In this document: positions 23,735 through 32,627 of the stretch, one piece after another | Position numbering within the stretch: the stretch's first letter is position 1 | How the letters are laid out: each line of letters opens with the position of its first letter | Source: Fermentibacter danicus | Lineage (GTDB): Bacteria > Fermentibacterota > Fermentibacteria > Fermentibacterales > Fermentibacteraceae | Reading direction: 5' to 3' | NCBI GenBank assembly: GCA_001618615.1 | Contig: LKHB01000226.1 | Coordinates: forward strand, 10,686 to 74,685 | Length of the DNA: 64,000 nt | Notes under the pieces: generated by a model | The model's database searches: none | Seen by the model: only the letters and a program-made list of their open reading frames with translations | What the model was told of the DNA's origin: nothing | Translations under genes and position numbers: made by a program

Positions 23735-25392
23735 CAGTCGCCTCCCGGTTGATCCTGTCTGGAGGAGGTTTCGTCAAAGAAACGGGAGAAGAAATCCCAT
23801 CTTACATTCCAAGAATACGCCGATCGCAGGCTGTCTACAAGTCCGGAGACGATCTCCTCCTGCCTGGCCTCGGAGATGAGCCGTGTCAGGACGGCCCTGG
23901 ATTCCTCGAACGAGGCTTCGTTCTCCGGGAAAACCTCCTCGAGTTCGAGATAGAGCATGCCGCCGCGGGACAGCGTGCAGGCGAGGGAGCCGCCGGCTGC
24001 GAGCGAGAAGGCGGCCTCCCGGGCGTCCTCGGGGATGTCCGCCGCTTCGAGCGGTCTCGTGAGCGCCGTGCCGGTGTCCGCCATGATGGCCGCCGGAACC
24101 GTCAGATCATCCAGGCGGGAGAATGGATCCCGGCCCGATTCCAGCAGTGTGCCGAGCAGCTCCATCTGCTCGCCGGGAGAGGCGTAGACGAGTCTGAAGA
24201 CCCTGCGCTCGGGATTGATCAGCATGCCCCTGTTCGCGTTCCATGTGTCCAGCAGATCCTGCTCGCTCACAACGAGCCTGGGGCTGACCACGGCGTCGTA
24301 CCATGCATCGAGGAGCACGTTCTCCCTGTCGATCCGGATGTTCCTCGAAACTTCGGAGTGCTCGTCCAAACCGAGTTCCACCGCCCTCGCTGCCATTATG
24401 TCGTACAGACCCATGAGATTGCAGAAGTCCGCGACCCAGGCGCTGTCTCCGGCCTGTCTCGGCAACTGCTCGGGCATGTTCCTGATGCAGCAGGCCAGGG
24501 ATATGACCGTTCGCTCCCCCCCGTCCCAGGTGTACGCAGCCGTTCCGGCTTCGGAATCCGTATAGGGGGAGAACGTTCCGAGGGGGTCGAGGGCATGCGA
24601 GGATATCATTCCAGGCGCGAGCGGGTTGATCGAGAGGTGATATGCTTCGACCAGGCTGTCCTCGAGGGTGTGTTTGTAGTCCTCGGAGAGATGAGCCCAG
24701 ATGAAGTCGTGAATCCGGGTACGGACGGAGTCGAGAGGAGGAACCTCGACCCGGTACACCGAATCGAGCAGGAGGAAGCGCCACCCGGAGGGCGAATGGA
24801 TGATCGGGGACAGATCGCCCTGGGAGAGCCCCGAAAGAAGGATTCTGTCGTTGCCGACGAGCCGCATCCTGTCCGTAGGGCCGCAACGCCCTCCTGTGGC
24901 CCTGTCCTGCAGGATTACGGTGTTCCCGGCCGCCAGAACCCGCGCATCCGCACCTCTCGCCACGAGTGTCCGCAGGCTGTCCGCCGTGAGGCTGTCGTCG
25001 CTCTGGATGGCCGTATAGACCAGCATTTCACCCATGCCGGAGTAGAAGGAGAGGATCGTATCCTCCGGGACGGGAACCATGCCGAGCTTGTACTGGAGAT
25101 AGATGTACTGAAGGTGTGACCGCGCCTTGTCGTACATGGCGCTTTCGATCTCGGGATCGGAGTTGAGCCCGCGTCTGCAGGCGTCTTCGAGAATCAGGAG
25201 ACGATTGAGGCCGGCTTCGGCGTAGGCCGTCACGGCGGCGGAATCGCCACGGAGACGCTCGAGATCACGGGCGGAATCGTCGATGGACAGCGATCTGCCC
25301 TCTACGGTGATCGCCGCCGGATCGTCCGCACTCCGGCATGCGGAGCCCGCCGACAGAGCGATCAGAATCGAGCAGAGCAGAACATGGCGCAT
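23734..25392 (-). CDS. SurA/PpiD-like lipoprotein with degenerate parvulin region
   Basis: A 552-residue exported protein. The N-terminus MRHVLLCSILIALSAGSAC looks like a lipoprotein signal with cysteine 19, though position -3 is Gly instead of Leu. Residues 30-110 resemble a SurA N-terminal chaperone segment (ITVEGRSLSI, LNRLLILEDACRRG). The C-terminal 120 residues follow parvulin outline (DAREAAFSLAAGGSLACTLS, LYLELEEVFPENEASFEE), but active-site residues cannot be confirmed. Likely an outer-membrane-protein chaperone or envelope folding factor. The start was moved from 25434 to the ATG preceding the signal peptide. Confidence 0.65.
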   Translation of the reverse strand: MRHVLLCSILIALSAGSACRSADDPAAITVEGRSLSIDDSARDLERLRGDSAAVTAYAEAGLNRLLILEDACRRGLNSDPEIESAMYDKARSHLQYIYLQYKLGMVPVPEDTILSFYSGMGEMLVYTAIQSDDSLTADSLRTLVARGADARVLAAGNTVILQDRATGGRCGPTDRMRLVGNDRILLSGLSQGDLSPIIHSPSGWRFLLLDSVYRVEVPPLDSVRTRIHDFIWAHLSEDYKHTLEDSLVEAYHLSINPLAPGMISSHALDPLGTFSPYTDSEAGTAAYTWDGGERTVISLACCIRNMPEQLPRQAGDSAWVADFCNLMGLYDIMAARAVELGLDEHSEVSRNIRIDRENVLLDAWYDAVVSPRLVVSEQDLLDTWNANRGMLINPERRVFRLVYASPGEQMELLGTLLESGRDPFSRLDDLTVPAAIMADTGTALTRPLEAADIPEDAREAAFSLAAGGSLACTLSRGGMLYLELEEVFPENEASFEESRAVLTRLISEARQEEIVSGLVDSLRSAYSWNVRWDFFSRFFDETSSRQDQPGGD

Positions 25393-25448
25393 TGAACACC
25401 CCCGGTGGCATGAAGCCAGAGTGTGGAGTTGCATTCCAGAATCTCTCT

Positions 25449-25476
25449 AATGTAGGTTCGAGCGGTGTGCTGTCAA
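25449..25476 (-). promoter_or_regulatory. Promoter of the SurA-like lipoprotein gene
   Basis: Minus strand TTGACA (25471-25476), a 16-base spacer and TACATT (25449-25454), located in the divergent region between this gene and dacB. A full -35 match with 4 of 6 at -10. Confidence 0.55.
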
Positions 25477-25519
25477 CGGTTTCCCGCTTCGAGAAGGCAA
25501 CCCGGAGGAGCTTCACGAC

Positions 25520-26848
25520 ATGATCCCTGCAATTATGCTGACGATTTCCGCCCTCTTTGCCGCGATTCCCCAGCCCGCCCCGGCATGGAGGACAGGAATG
25601 CTAGCCATAGACGCGGGAACCGGAGAGACGATCCTGGAATCCAGATCCGACGAACTCTTCAGGCCGGCTTCGACCGTAAAACTGATCACCACGCTGCTGG
25701 CGTTCAGAACGCTCGGTCCTTCACGCATCATCCTGACCCATGTCGTGGCGGACCATGCCGCCGGCGCCGTCTATCTCATCGGTTCGGGAGCCCCTTTGAT
25801 CGAACCCGACGATATCGAGCGCGCCGCCGTGGAGGCCTCAGCCGAGCTTGGCGGAGGTTCCTGGAGGCTTTTCTTCGACACCTCCGTATTCGCCGATTCA
25901 AACAGGTGCCCGGGCTGGGAACAGGCGGACTGGGCGAGGGTCTATTGCCCCCCGGTGGAGGCTCTTACCCTCGGCGACAACGTGCTGGAGCTGGTGATCT
26001 CCTCCAGGGGCGGGGCGGTTACGGTCGAGGAGTATCCGGAACTTCCGGGCCTCCAGCTCAGAGGATCGGTCAACATCCGGGCGGGAGGGGAACCGACCGC
26101 GAGACCCGAAGGCTGGGAGACTGCTTCGCCTGTCATCGTCCTCGGCGGAGCGATCCCCCCCGACTCCACGGTCATCGTCTATGTGCCGTTCGCCGGGGCG
26201 CCCCGGCAGTTCTCGGAGGTGTTCGCCGCCGAGCTGGAATCGCGGGGAGTCGGAGTATCGTCGATCGGGCGGGGACGACCTTCATCCGGCGCCGTACTGG
26301 ATACGGTGGCGGTGATACGCTCGCGTCCCCTCAGCGAGTTAGCCGCACAGATGAACAAGTGGAGCATGAACGTGGTGGCGGAACTCATCCTCCGGGTGGC
26401 GGCCGGCGACCCGGAAACAGGCGTGGCCACGACCGCGGCCGGATGCGAGATGGCCGGAAGAATGCTGGCCGAACTTCATGGAGTGGAGGGAACCCAGCTC
26501 GCCGACGGCTCGGGCCTTTCCCGGCTGAACAGGATCGCCCCGGCCCAGCTCGTAAGCGTTCTGCTGGAGGGCATCGGATCACTCGAGTGGGGGCCGGAGT
26601 TCGTCTCGTCGCTGGCGGTCAACGGAGTCGACGGGACCATGGCTACCCGGCTCGCCGACCTCCCGCCGGGGGCTTTCAGGGGCAAGACCGGATCTCTGAA
26701 CGATACCGCCACGCTCGCGGGAATGATCTACACGGCGGGGGGCAGAAGTATCGCCATGGCGGTGCTGTGCGAGGTGCCCCAGGGGTCGGTGTACGCGGCG
26801 AGGAACTGGCAGGATGCCCTGGTACGGCAGCTCTATTCCTGCTACTGA
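25520..26848 (+). CDS. dacB: D-alanyl-D-alanine carboxypeptidase/endopeptidase, PBP4 type (peptidase S13)
   Basis: A 442-residue periplasmic penicillin-binding protein. Signal peptide residues 1-21; active-site STVK at residues 51-54 (FRPASTVKL), second motif SMN in NKWSMNVVAE, and third motif KTG in FRGKTGSLNDT. These three define an active serine enzyme that trims or cleaves peptidoglycan cross-links. Length fits class C PBP4. GGAGGAG sits before the ATG. Its end overlaps the convergent glycosyltransferase gene by seven bases. Confidence 0.92.
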   Translation: MIPAIMLTISALFAAIPQPAPAWRTGMLAIDAGTGETILESRSDELFRPASTVKLITTLLAFRTLGPSRIILTHVVADHAAGAVYLIGSGAPLIEPDDIERAAVEASAELGGGSWRLFFDTSVFADSNRCPGWEQADWARVYCPPVEALTLGDNVLELVISSRGGAVTVEEYPELPGLQLRGSVNIRAGGEPTARPEGWETASPVIVLGGAIPPDSTVIVYVPFAGAPRQFSEVFAAELESRGVGVSSIGRGRPSSGAVLDTVAVIRSRPLSELAAQMNKWSMNVVAELILRVAAGDPETGVATTAAGCEMAGRMLAELHGVEGTQLADGSGLSRLNRIAPAQLVSVLLEGIGSLEWGPEFVSSLAVNGVDGTMATRLADLPPGAFRGKTGSLNDTATLAGMIYTAGGRSIAMAVLCEVPQGSVYAARNWQDALVRQLYSCY

Positions 26849-27567
26849 GCGGTCCCTGCGGATCTGGAACGCCCCAGGCGCAGGCGGATCGGCGTAAAGA
26901 ACGACTCCAGGAGAATCCTGGACGAAATCTTGGATGCTCCGTGCTCCCTCTCGACGAAGACTATCGGAACCTCGCCGATCGACAGGCCCTGGCGCCAGGC
27001 CCGGTGGAGCATCTCCACCAGGAAGGCGTATCCTCCGGCATAGCGCCTGCCGAGCAGCAACCCTTCGAGCCTGTCGGCCCTTATCCCCCGGAAACCGCTG
27101 GTACAGTCAGAGAAAGGCAGACCCGTGACGCCTTTTATGTAGGCATTGGCCGAATAGCTCAGGTTCAGCCGCATTATCGACCAGTTCAGCACGCTCACGC
27201 CTCTCGTGTACCTCGAACCCAGTACCATGTCGTATTCCGAGAGGGCTTCGTCGAGGGCCGTGAGGTGGACGGGCTGATGGGACAGGTCTGCGTCCATCAT
27301 GAACACTCTCCTCCAGCGGCCCATCCCGAGGAGCATCCTGAACCCGTCCTCGTAGGCGCGGCCCAGGCCCTTTTCGCCGGTCCGCCTCAGCAGCATGACT
27401 CCGGGGTCTTCCGACATCACTTCCTCGACGACGCCGGCCGTACCGTCCGGCGACGAATCGTCGACGAAGAGGATGCCGAAATCGCATGCGCCGCGGATCG
27501 CGGCGTGCAGCTCCCTGATGTTCTCCGACTCGTTGTAGGTCGGGATTACGATCAGGCGGTCCGACAT
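26842..27567 (-). CDS. Family 2 glycosyltransferase, polyprenyl-phosphate mannose synthase-like
   Basis: A 241-residue GT-A enzyme. LIVIPTYNESENIRELHAAI at the N-terminus, VDDSSPDGTA, the DxD-type FMMDADLSHQP and the acceptor region DCTSGFRGI match the DPM1/polyprenol-phosphate mannosyltransferase group. It lacks the membrane C-terminal domain of longer members, so it is a soluble or peripheral form. Likely transfers a sugar from an NDP- or GDP-sugar to a polyprenyl phosphate. It follows efp by four bases. Confidence 0.88.
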   Translation of the reverse strand: MSDRLIVIPTYNESENIRELHAAIRGACDFGILFVDDSSPDGTAGVVEEVMSEDPGVMLLRRTGEKGLGRAYEDGFRMLLGMGRWRRVFMMDADLSHQPVHLTALDEALSEYDMVLGSRYTRGVSVLNWSIMRLNLSYSANAYIKGVTGLPFSDCTSGFRGIRADRLEGLLLGRRYAGGYAFLVEMLHRAWRQGLSIGEVPIVFVEREHGASKISSRILLESFFTPIRLRLGRSRSAGTAQ

Positions 27568-27571
27568 CCCG

Positions 27572-28135
27572 TCAGCTCTTGACCCGTTCGATGTACGTGT
27601 CGGTGCGGGTGTCGACCCTGATCTTCTCGCCCTCCTTGAGGAAGAGAGGCACCTGGACGACCAGACCGGTCTCGAGAGTGGCGGGCTTCGATCCGCCGCT
27701 CGCCGTGTCGCCCTTAAGGCCGGGGTCGGTTTCGACGATAGTCAGTTCGACGAACGTGGGCGGCTCTATGGAGATCGGCTCCGAGCCGTTGAACAGGACC
27801 TCGAGCCGGCTGTTGTCCACGAGATACAGCGATGCGTCGCCTACGACCCTGTCGTCCAGGATGATCTGCTCGAAGGATTCGGGGTCCATTACGACCAGAC
27901 CCTCCTCCGTCCTGTACAGCATCTCGAATTCCCGGCGCTCGAGCCTGACGTCCTTCACCTTCTCGCCGGAGCGCCAGCTACGGTCCAGAACCTTCCCCGA
28001 CTGGAGCTCCCGGAGCCGCGTGCGTATGAAAGCCGGTCCCTTCCCGGGCTTGACGTGCTGGTACTCCAGTACGAGGAAAAGCGACCCGTCTACTTCGATT
28101 ACGACACCCTTCCGGAGATCGGTAGTGTAGATCAT
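27572..28135 (-). CDS. efp: Translation elongation factor P
   Basis: A 187-residue EF-P that relieves ribosome stalling at polyproline. Three beta-barrel domains; the tip loop reads KPGKGPAF with Pro30, Lys32 and Pro34. The Pro34 form of this loop is the one described in actinobacterial EF-P, which works without modifying Lys32. No EpmA/EpmB, EarP or YmfI-type modification gene is seen here. It lies between aroQ and the GT2 gene. Proline-rich proteins, such as the gene at 28618, are among its likely clients. Confidence 0.97.
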   Translation of the reverse strand: MIYTTDLRKGVVIEVDGSLFLVLEYQHVKPGKGPAFIRTRLRELQSGKVLDRSWRSGEKVKDVRLERREFEMLYRTEEGLVVMDPESFEQIILDDRVVGDASLYLVDNSRLEVLFNGSEPISIEPPTFVELTIVETDPGLKGDTASGGSKPATLETGLVVQVPLFLKEGEKIRVDTRTDTYIERVKS

Positions 28136-28155
28136 GTCGGAAACCTCTCAGCCTT

Positions 28156-28611
28156 TCAGCTTCTTTTCGTGATCATGTCCCTGGCGAGTTCCATTGCCAG
28201 CCTGTAGCCGGCCGGACCTGCGCCGCAGATGAGGGCGTCCGCCGCACGCGCGGTGACGAGCACCCGCCTTTCCGGCTCCCTGGCCATCACCTGGCTCAGA
28301 TGGACCTCTATGACCGGTCCATCGAAACCCTGCATGGCATCCTGAATCGCGATAGAACCGTGCGAGTAGCCTCCGGGATTGACTATCAGGGCGTCCAGAC
28401 GCCCCGAGGCCCTCCAGATGGCCCCTATCATGCCGCCCTCGTCGTCATGCTGAGCCGTCTCGACAGACATGCCCAGTTCGACCGCCCAGGCCTCGATGGA
28501 CCTGACCAGGTCGTCATGGCTGCCAGGACCGTAGACTCCGGGTTCGCGCCGGCCCAGCGCGCCGAGGTTGGGGCCGTCGAGGACCAGGACGGAGGGCTTG
28601 TCCCCGGGCAT
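28156..28611 (-). CDS. aroQ: 3-dehydroquinate dehydratase, type II
   Basis: A 151-residue type II dehydroquinase of the shikimate pathway. Visible: VLDGPNLGALGRREPGVYG at residues 10-28 with the catalytic tyrosine, the QHDDEGGMIGAI region, the substrate site NPGGYSHGSIAIQDAM, and PVIEVHLSQVMAREPERR with its His and Arg. Length and order match AroQ. The aroQ-efp pairing is common in bacteria. Confidence 0.95.
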   Translation of the reverse strand: MPGDKPSVLVLDGPNLGALGRREPGVYGPGSHDDLVRSIEAWAVELGMSVETAQHDDEGGMIGAIWRASGRLDALIVNPGGYSHGSIAIQDAMQGFDGPVIEVHLSQVMAREPERRVLVTARAADALICGAGPAGYRLAMELARDMITKRS

Positions 28612-28617
28612 CAGGCT

Positions 28618-29874
28618 CTACTTCTCCTCCTGGCGGTACGGCTCCAGGAAGAGTTCCGACCTCTCCTCCGGGGAGAACAGGTCGAGGAGGCTGCGGGGCT
28701 CCCTCCTCAGATTCCGGGCATTGTCCGCCTCTTCTGCAGGAACGGTCGCAGCTCCCGAGCCTGCCGCCGAGGTCGCGTCCAGGGGAGGAGCCGGCGCCAC
28801 CCCCTGCTCTTTCAGAATCTTCTCCATCCTCCCGGTCTTGGGGAAGGACACGGGCCTGTCCTCCTCGGGAGCCTGCAGGGAGTCCTCCTCCGTGACCGCC
28901 TCTGCCGCGGCATCCTCGGGAGAGGCTCCGGAAGACTCGCGGACCACCTCCTGACCGGATGTCCCCTGTCCGTCCGGGGTCTGCCCGAAGACATCCTCCG
29001 GGGCGGCCTCGACGGCGGGAGAGACAGGCTCGACCTGGGCGTCCGCACGATCCGGCGCGTGGGCGGCTTCGGTCTCCGCCCGGGCGGAAGGCGGCTCCGG
29101 GCTCACCGGAGTTTCCTCAGCCGCGGGTTCGTAGGATGGGGTTTCCATGACGGGGGCGGCCTGAACGGCGGGTTCCTGTTCAGAGAAGGAGGATTCGAGA
29201 ACGGAATCGGCCTGCACGGCCGGTTCCGGTTCAGGGGTTTCGGTAACGGGAGCGGCCTGCGTCTGTTCTGCAGCGGGCTCTTCCGGAGGAATGGGTTCGT
29301 GGACGGAAGGCGCCGTCTCGGCCTGAGCGGCTTCAGGGACGGGGGCGGCCTGAACGGCCGGGGAGGGTTCATGCTCGACGACCGGAGGAGCTTCGGGAAC
29401 AGGCTCGGAAGGCTCTGCCTCCAAAGGAGGCCGATAGGCCGGAGGGAGGGATGCGGCGCTCGCGGCCAGCCCCTTCGCCTCATGGAACTTCTGTTCGGCC
29501 TCATTGTCGCCGGGGTTCTCGAACAGGTAGTCTCCATAGTACTTCAGGGCATCGTTGAACCGGCCGTCGGCAACCGAGATCTCGGCCAGATTCTTGAGAG
29601 CGACGAGGTTGAAAGGATCGGCCTTCAGCACTTCCTCGAATGTGGAGCGGGCGCCTTCGGTGTCCCCGGTGCCTCTGAGACAGCGGGCGATGACCACCCG
29701 GATGGAGACGTTTGCCGGCCATTCGGCCTTGCCGCGCCTCGATACCTCGAGAGCCTCGTCGTTTCGCCCCGCCACCCGCAGCCGGTCCGCGAGCCTGGCA
29801 CAGACGACGGGCGAGGGATTCGCTATCCAGTCCTCGTAGAGCTGTCGGATCTCGGCCTCGAGAGACTCACTCAT
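28618..29874 (-). CDS. TPR protein with long proline/glutamate-rich tail
   Basis: A 418-residue protein with no signal peptide. Residues 1-140 form three to four TPR-like helical repeats (EWPANVSIRVVIARCL, LKADPFNLVALKNLAE, DALKYYGDYLFENPGD). Residues 150-350 are low complexity, rich in Pro, Glu, Ala and Val, with recurring VQAAPV units. The C-terminus has a conserved-looking helix (GRMEKILKEQG and SLLDLFSPEERSEL). Likely a scaffold, function unknown. ATG at 29874 overlaps the upstream lipoprotein gene by eight bases. Confidence 0.8.
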   Translation of the reverse strand: MSESLEAEIRQLYEDWIANPSPVVCARLADRLRVAGRNDEALEVSRRGKAEWPANVSIRVVIARCLRGTGDTEGARSTFEEVLKADPFNLVALKNLAEISVADGRFNDALKYYGDYLFENPGDNEAEQKFHEAKGLAASAASLPPAYRPPLEAEPSEPVPEAPPVVEHEPSPAVQAAPVPEAAQAETAPSVHEPIPPEEPAAEQTQAAPVTETPEPEPAVQADSVLESSFSEQEPAVQAAPVMETPSYEPAAEETPVSPEPPSARAETEAAHAPDRADAQVEPVSPAVEAAPEDVFGQTPDGQGTSGQEVVRESSGASPEDAAAEAVTEEDSLQAPEEDRPVSFPKTGRMEKILKEQGVAPAPPLDATSAAGSGAATVPAEEADNARNLRREPRSLLDLFSPEERSELFLEPYRQEEK

Positions 29875-30826
29875 CCTGGTCCTCCACTGCGAAGGTGTCC
29901 ATGAGGATCCAGCCCTCGCGGATGAATGGCTCCTTCTCCCCGCCGGGGTTGAAAACCTCGGCATCCAGGATGAAGGATCCTGTCCCGCCCCGGAGAACAT
30001 AGCTCGTAAAGCCGCCTGCGTTAAGGTGGTGAGGGTTGATCCAGGCGCCGGTCAGCCGCCATCCGGACAATCCGCCGCGCTCGATGGGCAGGATCTCGAG
30101 CCTGGATATGTCCACGGAATCCTGCGAGGCGTTGTAGAAGAACCTGCGCGCCATTTCCTGGCGCCAGGAGACTGCTCCGGCCGCATCGGACGGGCCGGGC
30201 TGCCCGGTCCAGCGAATGCTGACCATCATCAGCCCCTCGTTGGAGACCCGGCGCTGGAACTGGATGAATCCGTCATCGGGGCGCCACTCCCTCGTGGAAT
30301 ACGAGCGTGGAACGTCCATGACGAATCCCAGCGAGGCCAGGCTGTCCATTCTCTCCGGGCTGCTCATCGACGTGCTGACGAACTCCTTGAACAGATAGGT
30401 CCGGAGATGACGGTGATAGGCGGCTTCAAGGCTGTCGGACAGCGCCTCCGGGTCGAAATCGCCGGGCACCGCTCCGAAGACCCTCTGATCCCGGGCCCAG
30501 ACATCCCTTGCGGACGAGATTCCGCCCCCGCCCCGGAGCTGCCTCGGCAGCGCCTCCACACTGTCCGCGAGGAACAGGATCGTTCTCCTGCTCCTGAGAG
30601 TGCCGGCGAACGTGCTGTCGGTACAGAACGCGAAGGTGAAGACGGGCTCGGGGTCTATCGTCCGTATCGTCCTCTGGAGAAGTGTCGAGACGCTGTCCGC
30701 CATCCGCTCCGACCCGGCGGGATAGACGATGAGCACGCCCTCGATGGGGCCTTCCGAGCCCTTCATGCAGCCGGCGGCGAACAGCAGAGCCGCGACGAGA
30801 ACGATCGCAGCCGGCGGGCGGATCAC
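29867..30826 (-). CDS. DUF4837-like lipoprotein
   Basis: A 319-residue protein starting with GTG at 30826 in a GTGA overlap with the gene before it. A lipoprotein signal (VIRPPAAIVLVAALLFAAGC) gives cysteine 20. The body resembles DUF4837 proteins of Bacteroidota: SRRTILFLADS, RDVWARDQRVFGAV, WRPDDGFIQFQRR and GLMMVSIRW. That family's function is unknown. The match is from pattern memory and not a search. Confidence 0.65.
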   Translation of the reverse strand: MIRPPAAIVLVAALLFAAGCMKGSEGPIEGVLIVYPAGSERMADSVSTLLQRTIRTIDPEPVFTFAFCTDSTFAGTLRSRRTILFLADSVEALPRQLRGGGGISSARDVWARDQRVFGAVPGDFDPEALSDSLEAAYHRHLRTYLFKEFVSTSMSSPERMDSLASLGFVMDVPRSYSTREWRPDDGFIQFQRRVSNEGLMMVSIRWTGQPGPSDAAGAVSWRQEMARRFFYNASQDSVDISRLEILPIERGGLSGWRLTGAWINPHHLNAGGFTSYVLRGGTGSFILDAEVFNPGGEKEPFIREGWILMDTFAVEDQDE

Positions 30827-31176
30827 TTTCGCCTCCTCGAGAACAGGGGGAAGACCGTCCGCATGACTCCGAGAGCCAGCGGTACGTACCTGATTATCCC
30901 TGCGGCCACTGGATGGCCGCCGTCCCTGCTTATGACCTCCACCGCCGACGTGATCGACCCGGCGGTCCTCGCAAGCTCCCTGCCGGTTCTGTCGAAGCTC
31001 TCCAGTGTGGAGCCGATCCGCGGGAGCAGGGCCGACACATCCCTCTGGAGGCGTTCGACGGAGGCTTCCAGCTTGCCCAGCGTTCTGTGGGCCTGCACCG
31101 CAGCGGCGATCACGATCGTTACTGCAGCCCAGAGACCGACTACGCCTATGAGAACTATTATTTCGAGAGCGCCCAT
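30823..31176 (-). CDS. DUF948-like membrane protein
   Basis: A 117-residue protein with an N-terminal membrane helix (EIIVLIGVVGLWAAVTIVIA) and an amphipathic coiled-coil region (GKLEASVERLQRDVSALLPR). The layout matches small DUF948 proteins, which are membrane-anchored and of unknown role. Ribosome site GGGGGGATCGTC before the ATG. Coupled to the lipoprotein gene downstream. Confidence 0.65.
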   Translation of the reverse strand: MGALEIIVLIGVVGLWAAVTIVIAAAVQAHRTLGKLEASVERLQRDVSALLPRIGSTLESFDRTGRELARTAGSITSAVEVISRDGGHPVAAGIIRYVPLALGVMRTVFPLFSRRRK

Positions 31177-31366
31177 GACGATCCCCCCGATTGTTCATGC
31201 CGGGCGCGGCACCGGCGGCACCCGCAATGACTCATCCTCCGACGGCTCGGATGGAGTCGTCGCCGCCGGGCTGCGATACCTCAGTACTATGACGGGTTTT
31301 GCTCCGGCCGGGTATGGGCCGGCTGCGCGAAGAGATCCGGGTGGAGTGACGGAGAGACCCAGGGGA

Positions 31367-32218
31367 TCAGGCGGACCCGCGGGCGCCTCTGCCGGCCCGG
31401 CATCGAACCGTGTTCGACATGAGCATCGCGATGGTCAGCGGTCCGACCCCGCCGGGGACCGGAGACAGATGGGAGGCGACAGGCTCGACTTCCTCGAAGA
31501 GAACGTCCCCGCGGGGCGAGCCGTCGACGTAAGTGGTTCCTACGTCTATCACGACGGCGCCTTCGCGGACCCATGAACCCCTGATGAGCCCCGGAACGCC
31601 CACGGCCGAAACCAGTATGTCGGCCGAACGGCAGAGCGACTGGAGATCGGCGGTCCGCGAGTGGGCGACCGTAACGGTGGCATTGGCGGCCAGCAGCATC
31701 GCGGCCATGGGTTTGCCTACGATCGTGCTCCTTCCCAGGACGACGGCGTGCCTGCCCTCGGGCTTGATTCCGTATTCCGACAGGAGGCGCATGATCCCTG
31801 CGGGAGTGCAGGGGAGGAGGCAGTCCTCCCCTCTCCAGAGCCTTCCGACATTCATGGGGTGGAAGCCGTCGACGTCCTTGGAGGGATCGACGGCCGAGGC
31901 TACCACGGAGGGGCTGATCCCGGACGGGAGAGGGAGCTGGCAGAGTATGGCATCCACGGATGTGTCCGAATTGAGAGCGGCTATCTCGGCCAGAACGGCC
32001 TGCTGCGTGGAATCCGGGGGCATCTCCACCAGGTGGGACTCTATCCCGTTTCTGGCGCAGGCCTTTCGCTTGGATCGGACGTAGCCCCTGCTGGCCGGGT
32101 CGTCCCCTGCGAGGACCACGGCGAGGCCCGGCGGCTCATCTCCGAATGCAGCGGCGCGCTCCTTCGCCTCAGCCTCTATCCGGCGGGCGAGGTCCCTCCC
32201 GGAGAGCAGGATTGCCAA
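31367..32218 (-). CDS. folD: Bifunctional methylene-THF dehydrogenase / methenyl-THF cyclohydrolase FolD
   Basis: A 283-residue enzyme interconverting 5,10-methylene-, methenyl- and 10-formyl-THF, supplying formyl groups for purine synthesis. Catalytic block YVRSKRKACARNGI (Tyr and Lys), QLPLPSGIS, KDVDGFHPMNVGRL, the Rossmann motif VVLGRSTIVGKPMAAML, and the C-terminal PVPGGVGPLTIAMLMSNT. It begins 9 bases after rplU, in the place where rpmA is normally found. Confidence 0.96.
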   Translation of the reverse strand: MAILLSGRDLARRIEAEAKERAAAFGDEPPGLAVVLAGDDPASRGYVRSKRKACARNGIESHLVEMPPDSTQQAVLAEIAALNSDTSVDAILCQLPLPSGISPSVVASAVDPSKDVDGFHPMNVGRLWRGEDCLLPCTPAGIMRLLSEYGIKPEGRHAVVLGRSTIVGKPMAAMLLAANATVTVAHSRTADLQSLCRSADILVSAVGVPGLIRGSWVREGAVVIDVGTTYVDGSPRGDVLFEEVEPVASHLSPVPGGVGPLTIAMLMSNTVRCRAGRGARGSA

Positions 32219-32227
32219 GCGCCCTCC

Positions 32228-32542
32228 CTAGCTGCCGGAAATCTCCATGATTTCCACGTTGGTGATGTCCTGCCTGTGTCCCGTGAGCTTCTCATGACCC
32301 TTGCGGCGCTTGCGGCGGAAGACGCTTATCTTGGGCCCCCGGGCGTGAGATATGATGCGGGCCTTTACCGATGCGTCGGCTATGACCGGCGTACCTATCT
32401 TCACCCCGTCGGCGCTCGAGATTAGCATCACCCTGTCGAACGAGACCGTCTCGCCCTCCGACGTGGACAGCCTGCCCACGGCCAGTTTCATGCCGGGCTC
32501 GACCCTGTATTGGAGCCCGCCAGTCTCTATAACAGCGTACAC
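32228..32542 (-). CDS. rplU: Ribosomal protein bL21
   Basis: A 104-residue bL21, of usual size. VYAVIETGGLQYRVEPG begins the protein, and the RNA-binding C-terminal region has FRRKRRKGHEKLTGHRQ. GTG at 32542 lies seven bases after GGAGGTG; the upstream open frame to 32611 is rejected. A promoter lies just ahead. rpmA (bL27) and obgE, its usual partners, do not follow. Confidence 0.97.
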   Translation of the reverse strand: MYAVIETGGLQYRVEPGMKLAVGRLSTSEGETVSFDRVMLISSADGVKIGTPVIADASVKARIISHARGPKISVFRRKRRKGHEKLTGHRQDITNVEIMEISGS

Positions 32543-32581
32543 GATACACCTCCGGGATCGGATATCGGGAAAATACCCGCA

Positions 32582-32611
32582 TTTATAGGCCCCATGAACG
32601 GCATCGGTCAA
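32582..32611 (-). promoter_or_regulatory. sigma70-type promoter of rplU-folD
   Basis: Minus strand TTGACC (32606-32611), an 18-base spacer, TATAAA (32582-32587), in the gap between rng and rplU. Both boxes match 5 of 6. Confidence 0.65.
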
Positions 32612-32627
32612 CCCGGGCCGTCCGGAC

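Noticed and set aside
29103..29537. Proline/arginine-rich protein on the minus strand
   Set aside because: It is an alternative frame of the low-complexity tail of the TPR protein.
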